The notes under the pieces: model-generated
Told to the model about the DNA's origin: nothing
The model's input: the letters and a program-made list of their open reading frames with translations, nothing else
Databases searched by the model: none
From: Chara braunii
Taxonomy: Eukaryota > Streptophyta > Charophyceae > Charales > Characeae
Assembly: GCA_003427395.1 (NCBI GenBank)
Contig: BFEA01000742.1
Location: forward strand, 94,529-123,860
Direction of reading: 5' to 3'
Length of the DNA stretch: 29,332 nucleotides
Made by a program: the position numbers and the translations under genes
Shown here: in pieces, positions 18,970 through 28,538 of the stretch
Numbering within the stretch: the stretch's first letter is position 1
Layout of the letters: the number at the start of each line of letters is the position of its first letter

Positions 18970-20520
18970 ATGATAATCTCAGAAAGTACAGATGAATGGG
19001 TATGACCAACATTCGTAAAAAATCCTCACTCATCCCTCTATGGTTTTGTCCTCTATCTCTCATTTGGTTGTGCGCCTCCTGTGCCTTGAGCCATGTCCAC
19101 GTACTTCCTGAGACTATGACCTCTAAATGTAAAGCCACATGAAGCCTGCAAGTTCCGAGCACGTCCATCCAAGGCCTATGATACGGAAGTCAACCGTAGC
19201 ACATAATTCCTCTCATAGTGTAGGGAGATATGATTGAGGGAAAATCCCTCGTCTGAGATGTCGAAACTCTGAGGGTTCAGTTATCTCCTCATAGTCGATC
19301 TCTGCAGGGGAGATATACCTCTTAGCTAGTTCCACTAAATCACCCCAATATGGACCATCAATGAAGAAAAGGGATCGAAGGTCTAGGGTAGGCAGTATAG
19401 AGCTTGGGACCGAAGCTACGGATCAGCTTGGTGCCACTCTCATCAAACTCTCTCTTTATCTCCTCAAGGTATTTGGTTGCTGAGGTTCAGACTGACTCAA
19501 AGTGCTCATGGGTTCCTATGCCTTTCCTCACGTAAGTCCTCAAATCATGGATGGTACCTTCTGCAAACTCAGTGAGGACGTCGAAGATTGATAGATCTAA
19601 TTGTTTAAAGCTAGGTTACTTGATCTGACGTCCGGGACCCCCCTGACCTTCTGGGGTTGTCCGCTCGGACAACCGGTCGGACATCCTCCCCTAGCAGACT
19701 GTCCGAGCCCGAACAGCGAAAAAAAAAAAAAAAAAAAAAAAACATTTCCTCTAAAACATCTGGAAAAAAACTACGTTACGCAGAAACATAAACTGGACAA
19801 CTTTTGCCTTGGGATGATATCAAAATTTATTATCAATTTTAGAATAAGAAATAAAATTAAAGGCACCCCCAATTGTTTTATTTTTATTTTTTCGTGCATT
19901 TAATTGCTAAAAATGAAGTTGTCCAGGCCCGAACGTCGGGGACCCTCCTGACTGTCCGCCCAGGATGTCCTTCCATCGGACAACTGGTAACATAGGTTTA
20001 AAGCCAATTGCGCTGATATACTGATATTGAAAGGCACCTTTAGAAGCAATCCTATTGAGACTGGTCAAGACAGTCTCATGGACTAAGAAGGAGGTTATGG
20101 CACTCGTGTGCTAGGAAGGTTGTAGAGAGTGAACAAAATAATGATAAAGTCTGATTGAAAATGGTTTGATAGTGTGTTGGTCGAGTAATACTGATGTTCG
20201 TAATGTTCTAGTCAACCTTGACCAATTACCACCGAAAATGTCTTAGATGATGGAAAACTGTACGATATCAGTTCGTTGATCTGTGGATCACTGACTATCA
20301 GACCCCGGGAAAGAAGGAGCTTGGGTGATGAGCATTGCTTGTTGAGTACATTGCTAATGAAGTTCCTAAAAGAAGAAAGAATGAGCAGTCCACTTCACCC
20401 GAGTCTAGCCCTGGCTTCTTTAACCGTTTCTAGTGACGGACCAGTTTTGTGCAATTTGCCATCGCGACCATAAAAATAAAATACAGATTTGATATACTTC
20501 CTTTCTTCGGCCAGCTGAAC
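18970..20520 (-). pseudogene. Unrecognised decayed coding tract split by MITE-C
   Basis: Read leftwards, the minus strand stays protein-like for several hundred codons if stops are passed. Upstream of the MITE, one frame starts near MDLHKQAQRERAVQLAEERK (about 20555) and runs towards 20004 with TGA, TGA, TAA, TAG and TGA stops. Below the MITE, a frame begins at about 19601 (LTEFAEGTIHDLRTYVRKG), has a TGA at 19487-19489, shifts frame near 19370 into FFIDGPYWGDLVELAKRY, and decays towards 19000 through further TGA and TAG stops. Each stop is one C-to-T step from Arg or Gln. I do not recognise the protein. The frame upstream of 20520 runs on from the accD-like tract, so both may come from one source. 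Confidence 0.4.
19611..19995. mobile_element. MITE-C, hAT-like non-autonomous element (385 bp)
   Basis: Perfect 8-bp flanks GTTTAAAG (19603-19610 and 19996-20003). Termini are CTAGGTTACTTG at the left and, on the opposite strand, CTATGTTACCAG at the right, an imperfect match to MITE-A and MITE-B. Internal blocks are shared with MITE-B (GACGTCCGGGACCCCCCTGA) and MITE-A (AAAAAAACTACGTTA, then GCAGAAA). It contains 24 A at 19719-19742 and no coding capacity. Confidence 0.88.
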
Positions 20521-21280
20521 TGCACGTTCTCTCTGAGCCTGCTTATGCAAATCCATGTCCTGACATACCTTTTTTTCCTATCCCTCCTTCTTATCTCTGT
20601 TAGATCTATACTTCATCACTAGGACCGTGTCGTCTTCCACACTCCCAGACTCATGCAGTGAATAGGATAGACTGCCGATGACCCTGGTGGGCTCCACACT
20701 CAGAGTGGAAGACTGCTCTCAGACTCAAAGTCGCTGATGTTATTAAGATGTTGTGTTCCACTGTTGATCGAATGTTAAAGCTAGATCTGATCTGCAGGGT
20801 GACAACTGACTTGAGGCAATTTGGCTGACAGTGGTCAATACTTCAATTGGTTGCCAAGTGCCATGATCAATAAGTAATTCGATTATTTCTATGCTATTCA
20901 TTTTTAGATGATAACCAGATTCTTCACAGATTCGTTGATTTCTGTGCTATTCGTTTTTAGATGATAACCACATTCTTCACAGATTCGTTGATACTGTTCA
21001 CGGATGACTAAGTCGTACTCATATGAATGACAATTGTTGCAAGCTTTTATGATATCCCTAACCTTGTTTGACTGATTGAGTAATGTGGTCGCACTAATTG
21101 TCCCTCCACTCTGGTTCTTTTAGTATACTGTGTACTTGATTAAGGTCTGTCTTTTGATGTTGTCGGTGGCTCTCGTCGTCAACCACCTCTTGAATGACAC
21201 GATGTAGCTTGCCCCAGTCCGACTCGTCTAATTCCTTTTGCTGTGTTTGAAGACCTACAAACATCCCTCCTCCCATTTTT
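20521..21280 (-). pseudogene. accD: accD-like (plastid acetyl-CoA carboxylase beta subunit) fragment
   Basis: The minus strand encodes a zinc-ribbon segment. CNNC is at about 21041-21030, and RICEECGYHLK follows 16 residues later. A second, overlapping copy reads [16 protein letters not shown] and then [10 protein letters not shown] at about 20985-20845. Spacing and sequence match the N-terminal zinc ribbon of plastid AccD, the carboxyltransferase beta subunit of fatty-acid synthesis in the stroma. A 53-bp tandem duplication (20888-20940 and 20941-20993) breaks the frame and mutates one Cys in the repeated copy. Upstream, MGGGMFVGLQTQQKELDES (21276) may belong to the variable N-terminus. The catalytic part of AccD is not recognisable downstream. 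A transferred plastid fragment is likely; a decayed nuclear relative is possible. Confidence 0.55.
20888..20993. repeat. 53-bp tandem duplication inside the accD-like fragment
   Basis: TTTTTAGATGATAACCA recurs 53 bp apart. The two copies differ at about five positions. The period is not a multiple of three. Confidence 0.93.
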
Positions 21281-23463
21281 TTTCTGCCCTCAACCGTATT
21301 TTGACCCTTTCTTTGTTATCAACTGAAAATGGAATGGTCGGAAAGGATCCACAGTTAGGGAGTGTGTTGGGCGTCCTCATAGTTGGGGGTTCTGAGAGAC
21401 ACTCAGTTTTACTGCCAAAGACTAACTGCAAAATTGAATGGAAAAAACTCAAGGTAGCTGAGTTGAATTCGAAGCACTTTAGCAACATCCTACCACTAAG
21501 CAGGAATGAACAGACCGCGACCAAGTCACAACATGATCAGACCACTGCTCCTCTCTTAGCTGAAGCCCATGGCTAAGGTTCTCAACAGAATGTTTGTTGA
21601 TGGAATCCTCGACGGAGCCAGTCACCATCGGTCCCTTCTTAGTGGATGCCTGTCATGTGCGATATGCAGTTTAAAACTAGTTTGTCAATAATGGGTGGTA
21701 ACTTACCCTCCGAGCTACCCGACTGCTCAGGTGCTGAGTTGTTGGTCTTTATTCAAGCCGATATCACTAGAACAAGGTTCACAAAGGCCTAGTGTACGAT
21801 ATCTACCTTTACGTCCGGTGATTAAGACCTGAGCACCCCTCCCTCAGTACGAAAACTCTTACCATAGGTGCTCTGAATGTATCTCTTTTATTCGAGGGAA
21901 GAGACCTAGGTGTAGAAACTGTCCCTGTTCATCATGCATCATGTATGAACTTGGTGTTTAATTTTATTTATTGGGGTGTAATTAAGCGCATAGCCAGACC
22001 TGGGCTGAGAGGCAACTCTAAACTCTGGACGTGTTCAGGATCAGTTCAGTAAATTTAAGTGCGAGATAAGTTTGTACTCAATGCTTCAGCTTTGAGGACG
22101 ATCTCAGCTCGTGCTCAAGACAAAACGAGCTCCGGGTGCGACTTGTGTTAGTTCCTGCTCGAAAGTTCAGATAAAGCGCGACATACTGTCGTCGATAATT
22201 TCACATACTACACATGCTCCCTCGACAATGCAGTATCCAGCAAGGGGGCTTGCTCACGGTCAAGCCGCGATCAATCATACTTCAAGTTCATGTTCATCAA
22301 GGAAAGGGATAACGATAATTAACCCCTTCTTAAACCCGCCCTTCCCTTTTTCCCGCAGGCAAATGCATCAATGGCAATTAACCTTTAGCCTGGTTTAGGT
22401 AAAACGAGGTTCATTAGTCCCCGTCAAGTAGAAACTTTGCAAGAAGATATGCAATTTTCCTCAAGGCTACTTTCTTCTTGCCCCTTCATACATAATAAAA
22501 GGGGAAAAACTGCGTAGATCTAGATCGATTATGAGATCACATCCCTGTAGCATCCTTGCGTGAAAAGCAATATCACCTACTAATTAGAGGGTCCAAATTT
22601 AACAGAGATCATCTTGCTCAAGCTCATTGTCAAACCAATTGATTCCCAATCAATGCATTTACACATTTTCGCTTCCCCGATAAAATAATTTCGAGAGGGA
22701 CAATACAAAATTCACCAATTGCTTGATTGATCGGTTCATGAACACACCGCCCCGACAAATCTTGCAATATGAAGATTAGCACGGGGAAAAAGGGTTGGCA
22801 AACACGGAAGGGAGGAGCAGTTAGATGCCTTATCTGTTATTTAATTTCTCTTCCTCCTTGGCGGCGCATTGTTTAACCATCGTCTCCAACTATGGGTCCC
22901 TCAGGTTTGCTCGAGCATAACCTCATTCATAATGGTGTTCCTCGCCCAACTAGCATGAAGGTTCATGTTCAAACGAGCTCAACAACCAAAAAGTGAGATT
23001 GCACAAAGTGAGTCACAACTCAATCGTTGGTGAATGGGTAATCCAGTGTTCCACGAAATTCAATGATAAATTGCTCAATCGTCGATTCTCATAAAACCCT
23101 CGTGATAAACTGCTTAATCGCCAATTCTCGTGCAACCCGCGACATTATAAAGTCTAAGTGTTTTATTCACAGTAATTACTCAGTATGACATGAAACTTCC
23201 CTTCTCATGAGCCGTCGCTGTTCTCCCCCCCCCCCTCGATAAAGCATTGCCATGAATACACATAATGATCAGGTGTAGGGACGGCTCAGTAAGAGTCAAA
23301 CTGCTTTGCGAGCCCGATCATCCCCCACGAGAAGTTGTAAAAGTCTTGACTCTTCCTGCTTACACTCGATGCACGATACACAGGTTGACGTGCTCGCAAA
23401 CAATTTCCTATGCTGAAGAATGAAAGTTAACATTGACTACAAACGATAACAAGCGGCTTCACC
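21281..23463. other. Long stretch without a recognised gene
   Basis: About 2.2 kb. Open frames at 21238-21576 (plus), 21255-21524 (minus) and 22111-22398 (plus) have no family features; the minus one may be an upstream continuation of the accD-like tract. A short tandem repeat of GATAAAYTGCTYAATCG, period 39 bp, lies at 23065-23143, and a C-run at about 23226. Confidence 0.4.
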
Positions 23464-24027
23464 ATGGATATCAAACCCTTATTCAACCTCCACGTCTGTC
23501 CAGTTTTCGTGATGACAGAAGAAAATCAACTGATGAAAAGGGAAGCGACGTCTGCAGCTGGCTCATACGAAGGCTTCCTTGCCAAAGCTCAGACTCTACT
23601 AGACCGAGTCCCCGACTCATGTATTGCACCAGTCGTTCTCTGTTTCAACCTGGTAGGCACCATGGGACCACCAGGTTATACAGCGTCACCTATGCTCAGT
23701 GTTGCGCGCCCAGCCCCGATTAATAAGCGGAGCTTGGATACCACCTCAAGATCACATATGAATCATGATATGATCAGTACACTGCACTTCTTACTTGCTT
23801 CAAGTTGGCAGATCCCTCGTTCATTCACTTGGTTCCCCTACAACTTGGCGGAGGTAAAATCAACAATTGAGGGCAGGTGGCGTCAACAAGAAAGGCACGT
23901 CCGTTCCCACTCGTATGCCTCATTCGAGTTTGATCTCTATAGCCCAGACACGCAGCAAAAATGTCAGCGCAGTCAAACTGACGTTTCACGGTTCATAGCC
24001 CCTCGCAAACTTCATCAACTTTGCTAG
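23464..24027 (+). CDS. Hypothetical open frame of 187 codons
   Basis: ATG at 23464 to TAG at 24025-24027. The same frame stays open for another 71 codons to 24243 if that TAG is passed. The composition is ordinary for a soluble protein, with no signal peptide, membrane segment or recognised motif. There is no clear promoter, splice pattern or conserved neighbour. Its 3' extension overlaps the minus-strand tract that ends near 24150, so at most one of the two is likely to be real. A chance frame or an exon fragment are the main alternatives. Confidence 0.2.
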   Translation: MDIKPLFNLHVCPVFVMTEENQLMKREATSAAGSYEGFLAKAQTLLDRVPDSCIAPVVLCFNLVGTMGPPGYTASPMLSVARPAPINKRSLDTTSRSHMNHDMISTLHFLLASSWQIPRSFTWFPYNLAEVKSTIEGRWRQQERHVRSHSYASFEFDLYSPDTQQKCQRSQTDVSRFIAPRKLHQLC

Positions 24028-24149
24028 CGGCTCCATAAATGGACCAGGGTGACGTCACCAGCAGCGCTCTTTCCGAGAATTTTCTTTCTCTTCTCTAATC
24101 ATCGTAGCCTGCATGTTGCTCTCCTCCTACACTCTAGAATCGCCTTCCT

Positions 24150-24976
24150 TATTACGTCCACCTTCACCGCACCTCACACACCGTTCTCCACTCGTGCCAT
24201 GACATATATGTTGCACAAAATGTTCGCGCACAACCCTCTCTAGTCTGCCCATTCAGAACGAAGCTACGATGATTGTCGCAATACTTCATGTGCGAGAATG
24301 TTCGTTCTGGCTATGGCGTGAGTCAGACAAGAGAAGATCGACCGCACCTGCCATATCCCCCGTAAGTGACATCTCCACCACAACAAACCAAACTCTCGCA
24401 CGAGTAGTTGATGTTAACCACGATTACAAGTCCACACACTGTGCCCTTCACGACAGACTTTTTCCCGTGACCCCCTTAGTGTTCTTGGTCCTGTCGTTGT
24501 TGAGAGTTGGCCCCTGGTCCTTCCTCGACTGGTGCTGTTGATGGGTGGTCGCAGGGCCACTGGTCCCACCCATGCCAGGATTAGGTCACCCTCTCGTCAC
24601 TCATCTCGGACTCCCCCTCTGAGTCCCGGTCAAGGTGCTGCTGCTCCCTTTCCGTGGTCCCAGTTGACGGGTCATCCTCGTGATAAGTGACCGTCACCCG
24701 CATAGCCGTAGTCACTCCGTCTCGTCTGCGCCTTCGCTCAGCTCTATTGCGGGCCTCCGTAATAGCTGCCTGCAGCCCCTCGTCTCTTCTCATCTCCTGC
24801 TCTCGGCGGCCGCAGACGTTGATCTTCCACCTCACTTGCCCCGTATGCGTCCCATAGGACAGTATGGTCTCAACCAGTGCGCCCTTTTCATCCTCGCGCT
24901 CCCAGGTCCAAGAGTACCTCATGTACCTTGGCCTGTAGCCATGCAGGCCATTTCGGTATGCCATAGTCACTCGTCT
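24150..24976 (-). pseudogene. Unrecognised decayed coding tract, basic/acidic protein
   Basis: From about 24970 leftwards an open frame of 129 codons (ATG at 24964) encodes an Arg-rich coiled-coil-like stretch (EARNRAERRRRRDG) and an acidic tail (DSEGESEMSDERV), ending at TAA 24581-24583. The same frame goes on being protein-like through TAA, TGA, TAG and TGA stops, each one C-to-T step from Gln or Arg, to about 24150. That lower part is Cys/Gly-rich in places. Sequence is GC-rich relative to the flanks. The family is not recognised. Confidence 0.33.
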
Positions 24977-25119
24977 TCAGCTCGGCCTGACCTTAGTAAG
25001 CAGTGGCACACTCGCACCTATAGCTGCAGTACAAAGTATAACCACCCAGTCTTACAATTCTGTCTTAAAAAATGCGCGGGGCGACTTGGCAATATGTATG
25101 CACCTAGTAACCAGTAGTT

Positions 25120-25310
25120 TGACTGACCCGCGACATCTCTTTTACAAACTTTTGAAGTGGGCAATACCCTATGCTCTAAAGGACACCCTGGAATTCATTT
25201 TTTTCAGTAAATAAATTCTAGAATAGCTATTCCACCAATTTCCATACATTTTAAGTAAAAGAAAACTCTCCAGATCTTTGGTACTTCAACGGTCACCCAT
25301 AATTAATCTT
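25120..25310. other. AT-rich spacer, nothing recognised
   Basis: A short AT-rich stretch between two more GC-rich segments. No feature seen. Confidence 0.35.
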
Positions 25311-26249
25311 TCAGCTCACTAGCAGTCTTTTCAGCCCGACGAAAATGACGGCTGGTTTCTGCATGCGGTGGTCCCATAGCGGGGTATCGACCAGCGCTTC
25401 ACCTCCTTCATAGAGTGCCAACGGACTACCACTGATGGGTACCCGTGTTCGATGGCAAGGAGGGGGCTTATGACCTTTCACAGGCGGTGATAAGCTCCCT
25501 GCCACGCGGGTTGCCCCTCTTTTGGGGTCCTGCTTCGTGGCGCTTAGTCGGTTGTATCTACGAAAAAGCGAGATGGGGAAGGTCGGTCGGTCTAGGGCCC
25601 AGCCCACGAACGCAGTTCAAAATTAAACCATTCGCCCCCCCCGCGAAGTGACTGAAAGAGGGAAATAAAATTTCAAAGGCAGATAATAATAATAGTAATA
25701 ATAACAGTATGAAAAAGAAAAGAAGAGGAGGAAAAGCGTAGCGCTGCTGCAGCCTGACACCGCTACGTAATTCAAACGAAAGTGATGGTCCGAATCGGGG
25801 CGCAAATTCGACGCGCGGCTTTTCCTCACTCGTCCACCCTCTTTCTCCTTTTCTCCCTAACTCTCTTCTTGCTTGACAGTGACAGCCGTGACGCATACCT
25901 AACCCATAACTTGACTGGATGGTAAACTGCACACAGTGCAAAAGACCGCGACGGTCCCTCTATCCCCCCGTCCCTGGGCGAGCCCGGCAGCTACCACAGT
26001 CTCAGGGCGATTGTGCTCTGCTGTACAGCAGGGCGCTGAGCCGGCGTGGACCAATGGAAAGTCCAGTGGCCCAACCCCCCCTTTTACCAGTGAGAGCGTC
26101 AACTGGACCAGCCCTGCGGTAGAGGGAGCCCCAGGCGAACCTAATGTCATGGGGTTTCATCAGCAGGCAGTCGTTACACAGCGGAGTAAGCAGGCATTCA
26201 GAACACGGCGGAGGGTCGGAACACCGCGCCCTCCGACACCGGGTAGCCC
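25311..26249. other. GC-rich segment of unknown origin
   Basis: GC-richer than the DNA on either side except for an AAT/AAG-rich island at 25665-25735. It carries several overlapping open frames on both strands (25311-25607 and 25558-25941 minus, 25936-26256 plus), none with a motif I can name. Organellar intron or spacer DNA is one possibility on general texture only. I see no gene, tRNA or rRNA. Confidence 0.3.
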
Positions 26250-26560
26250 CACATGATCAAATACAACTACAGAGGCGGCCCACGGACACTCAGGAAGCCC
26301 TGCATGTTCAAAATACAAGCAGAAATGAGGCCCGAGTACATAGGAGCGCAGGTACATAAAAGGTCCGGTCAGACCTGCATGTTCAAATGTAAGTTTATAG
26401 GAGGCCGGCCCGGGAAGGCCCACATGTTTGAGTGGAAGTCCAGAGGAGGTCTGGCCGAATGGAAAAAAGCCCCGCATGTCCAGATACAAGCACATAGGAG
26501 CTGTTCACCAATGGAAGTCAGACCGGCATACTCAGATAAATGCACATCATAAAGGCCATG
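26250..26560. repeat. Degenerate minisatellite, third locus of the ATACAAG family
   Basis: Five to six imperfect units contain CATGTTCAAATACAAG-like and AGGAGGCC-like blocks separated by roughly 50-60 bp (about 26258, 26306, 26381, 26425, 26478). Orientation is the same as in the arrays at 7645 and 18455. The plus frame 26253-26552 is repetitive and probably incidental. Confidence 0.75.
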
Positions 26561-27335
26561 CTCAATGGAAGGAGGGCCCACATGCTAGGCCATACCTGCA
26601 TGGTGCTGCCTGCCCGTACCGAGGACCAAACTGTGTCTGATGTTGGGATGTGGTTGTCTTTTCTTTTTCATGGCCTCTGCCTCGAACGTGGACAGCGTCC
26701 GCTTGTTTTTCTTAAAAATGAGAAAGAGAGAAACCATGCAAGCAAGGTGAATTATAATTGAACCCATAACTTCATGAAGGGCAGTTTGATGCCTTACCGA
26801 TTTAGATTAGATGGTTGGCAGGGCTTCTTTTTTTTTTTTTTTTTTTTTAAAGAAACCCCATTTCTTCTGCCCTGGTAGACAAGGTGATTATTTAAAAAGT
26901 TAGGAAATAAAATAGAGGTGCCTGTTCAGGGAGTGGCCCCTTGTGCCCTTGTCGTCTTTGTCACTGGTCATATCGGGACATCTGATCTTTCTGCTTTGCA
27001 CAAGTCACAACTCCTTCTTAGCACTTCACGATCTACATTAACAAAAGAAAAGAAAATTAAAAAAGCCGTCATATGCCTCGCACGGCAAGAGGTAAAAAAA
27101 ACAAGATTCTGCGCTAGCCTGTTGCAAACTGGCGGATCGAGTTTGCAAATGGCATGCTAATTAACATAACGCAAATTTTTTTGGTACTCATGTTTTTCTT
27201 CGTAGTTGACGGGAACAAGTGTTTATATTGAGGTAGATGATTTCTCGATTGGCTTCAACTAGCTGCAAGCAAACTTGATTAGAGATTTCCTTAGAACCTG
27301 TCGCTTGGAGGCAAAGAATAAAGGTTGTTAGTTAG
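26561..27335. other. Intergenic sequence with a poly-T tract, no gene seen
   Basis: Contains 21 T at 26828-26848, which could be the reversed poly-A tail of a retroposon, although no element body is recognised. No supported gene. Confidence 0.4.
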
Positions 27336-27402
27336 CATTCATTCAGTTTCGCTCCTGTTCACAGCTGGCAATCATTCAGTTTCGCTCCTGTTCACAGCTG
27401 GA
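27336..27402. repeat. 33-bp direct duplication
   Basis: CATTCAGTTTCGCTCCTGTT occurs at 27340 and 27373, continuing identically through CACAGCTGG in both copies. The two copies are identical over about 29 bases, so the duplication is recent. Confidence 0.9.
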
Positions 27403-27411
27403 AAAAAATAT

Positions 27412-27560
27412 ACTTTTTTCAAGTCGCTTCTTTTCCAGTCGCGCGATTTTTAGAGTCCACTCTCTTTTTGTCGACTCGTGCGACTTTCTCAGTCGTTTCT
27501 TCTCGTGTCGTGCAAGTTCCTTTTTCGGGTCATTTCTATTCGCAATGCGACACATCACGA
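27412..27560. repeat. Degenerate short-period repeat (GTCGYTTCTTTTC / GTCGYGCGA)
   Basis: Three loose units of 45-60 bp pair a T-rich word with AGTCGCGCGA- or CTCGTGCGA-like words. The minus frame 27376-27558 reflects this as repeated RxEKKRLxKS and is not a credible gene. CTCTGACA words follow at 27600-27650. Confidence 0.5.
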
Positions 27561-28062
27561 CGCCGCATGGTTTCGGACATCGGACACCCCAGACATGTCA
27601 CATCTCCGACACTCCCTGACAATCTCTGATGCTCTCTGACATTTCTGACATTTGTGGAAGCTCTCTAGGCTCACCGACAGATTTCTCAACCAGGCAGACT
27701 ATCCACTTGGCCGCCAAACAGACCACCAGGTGTCAAGAAAAGAACGCATTTCAGGACAAATCTTGGCCGCCTTCAAACATCAAACAAAAGGCCACGACAG
27801 GCTGTGTCAGAGTCCACGGCCGATCGACTTCAATAGCTTGTATCGACAGATAAATAAACATGTCATGACTCACGAGTTCGATTCCCGATGGTATCAAATG
27901 GATACAATTTACTGGAATAAAGTTAGGCGTTACACCATTAAAAGAAAAAAAGAAAAAAATTGAACACATACAAAAGAAAATAAAAAAATTGAACACATAC
28001 AACGCATACACGAGAGGAAAACCATGGTACAAAGTCTGCAGCGACAGGAGTCTCATCTCAAC
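27561..28062. other. Intergenic sequence, no gene seen
   Basis: Low-complexity A-rich stretch at 27930-27990 with a duplicated ATTGAACACATACAA (27959 and 27989). No gene is supported. Confidence 0.4.
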
Positions 28063-28085
28063 GGGGGGGGGGGGGGGGGGGGGGG
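28063..28085. repeat. Poly-G tract (23 G)
   Basis: Uninterrupted G-run. Its length is unreliable in most assemblies. It could form a G-quadruplex on the plus strand. Confidence 0.9.
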
Positions 28086-28538
28086 AAGACGGGAAAACTT
28101 GGGTGCTGTCAAGGTTCCAGTTTGAAAATGCGTTTCAGTCATGATTTCATGAATGTTGTGTCAAACAAAGGAAAATTGTGAACGTATACAACCCAGCTTC
28201 AGGGTTGCGTGGGGATGTGTTGTATTCAAGGGATGCCTGAATTGGATTTCAAACTGAAATCGGGACTGCGCCCTAGTTACCCTTCCCCCCCCCAAAAAAA
28301 AAAAACAAGAGGTGAAAACCATGGGACAGGTAAATATCTAAAGGTAAAACTACTAAAAATGGAAAGAAGAACCAAGGGACATAGTTGGGGAATTGGAAAC
28401 CGTTTGTCCTGGGTGTGTTTTATAATTCCCCCACAACAGCCCCGATTCCACCCCGATGGGTAGATTCAGAATCGAAGCTAATTTTGTCCTATTGCAGACC
28501 ATGAGAGCACTTGAGTCGAGACAGACCACCATTTGAAC
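28086..28538. other. Intergenic sequence, no gene seen
   Basis: Contains a C-run and A-run near 28283-28305. The minus frame 28353-28775 has no motif and crosses into the TIR element, so it is not called. Confidence 0.4.

Noticed and set aside
27870-27900. tRNA-like GAGTTCGATTCCC followed by TGGTATCA
   Set aside because: No A box or cloverleaf fits upstream and no LTR is present; treated as coincidence.
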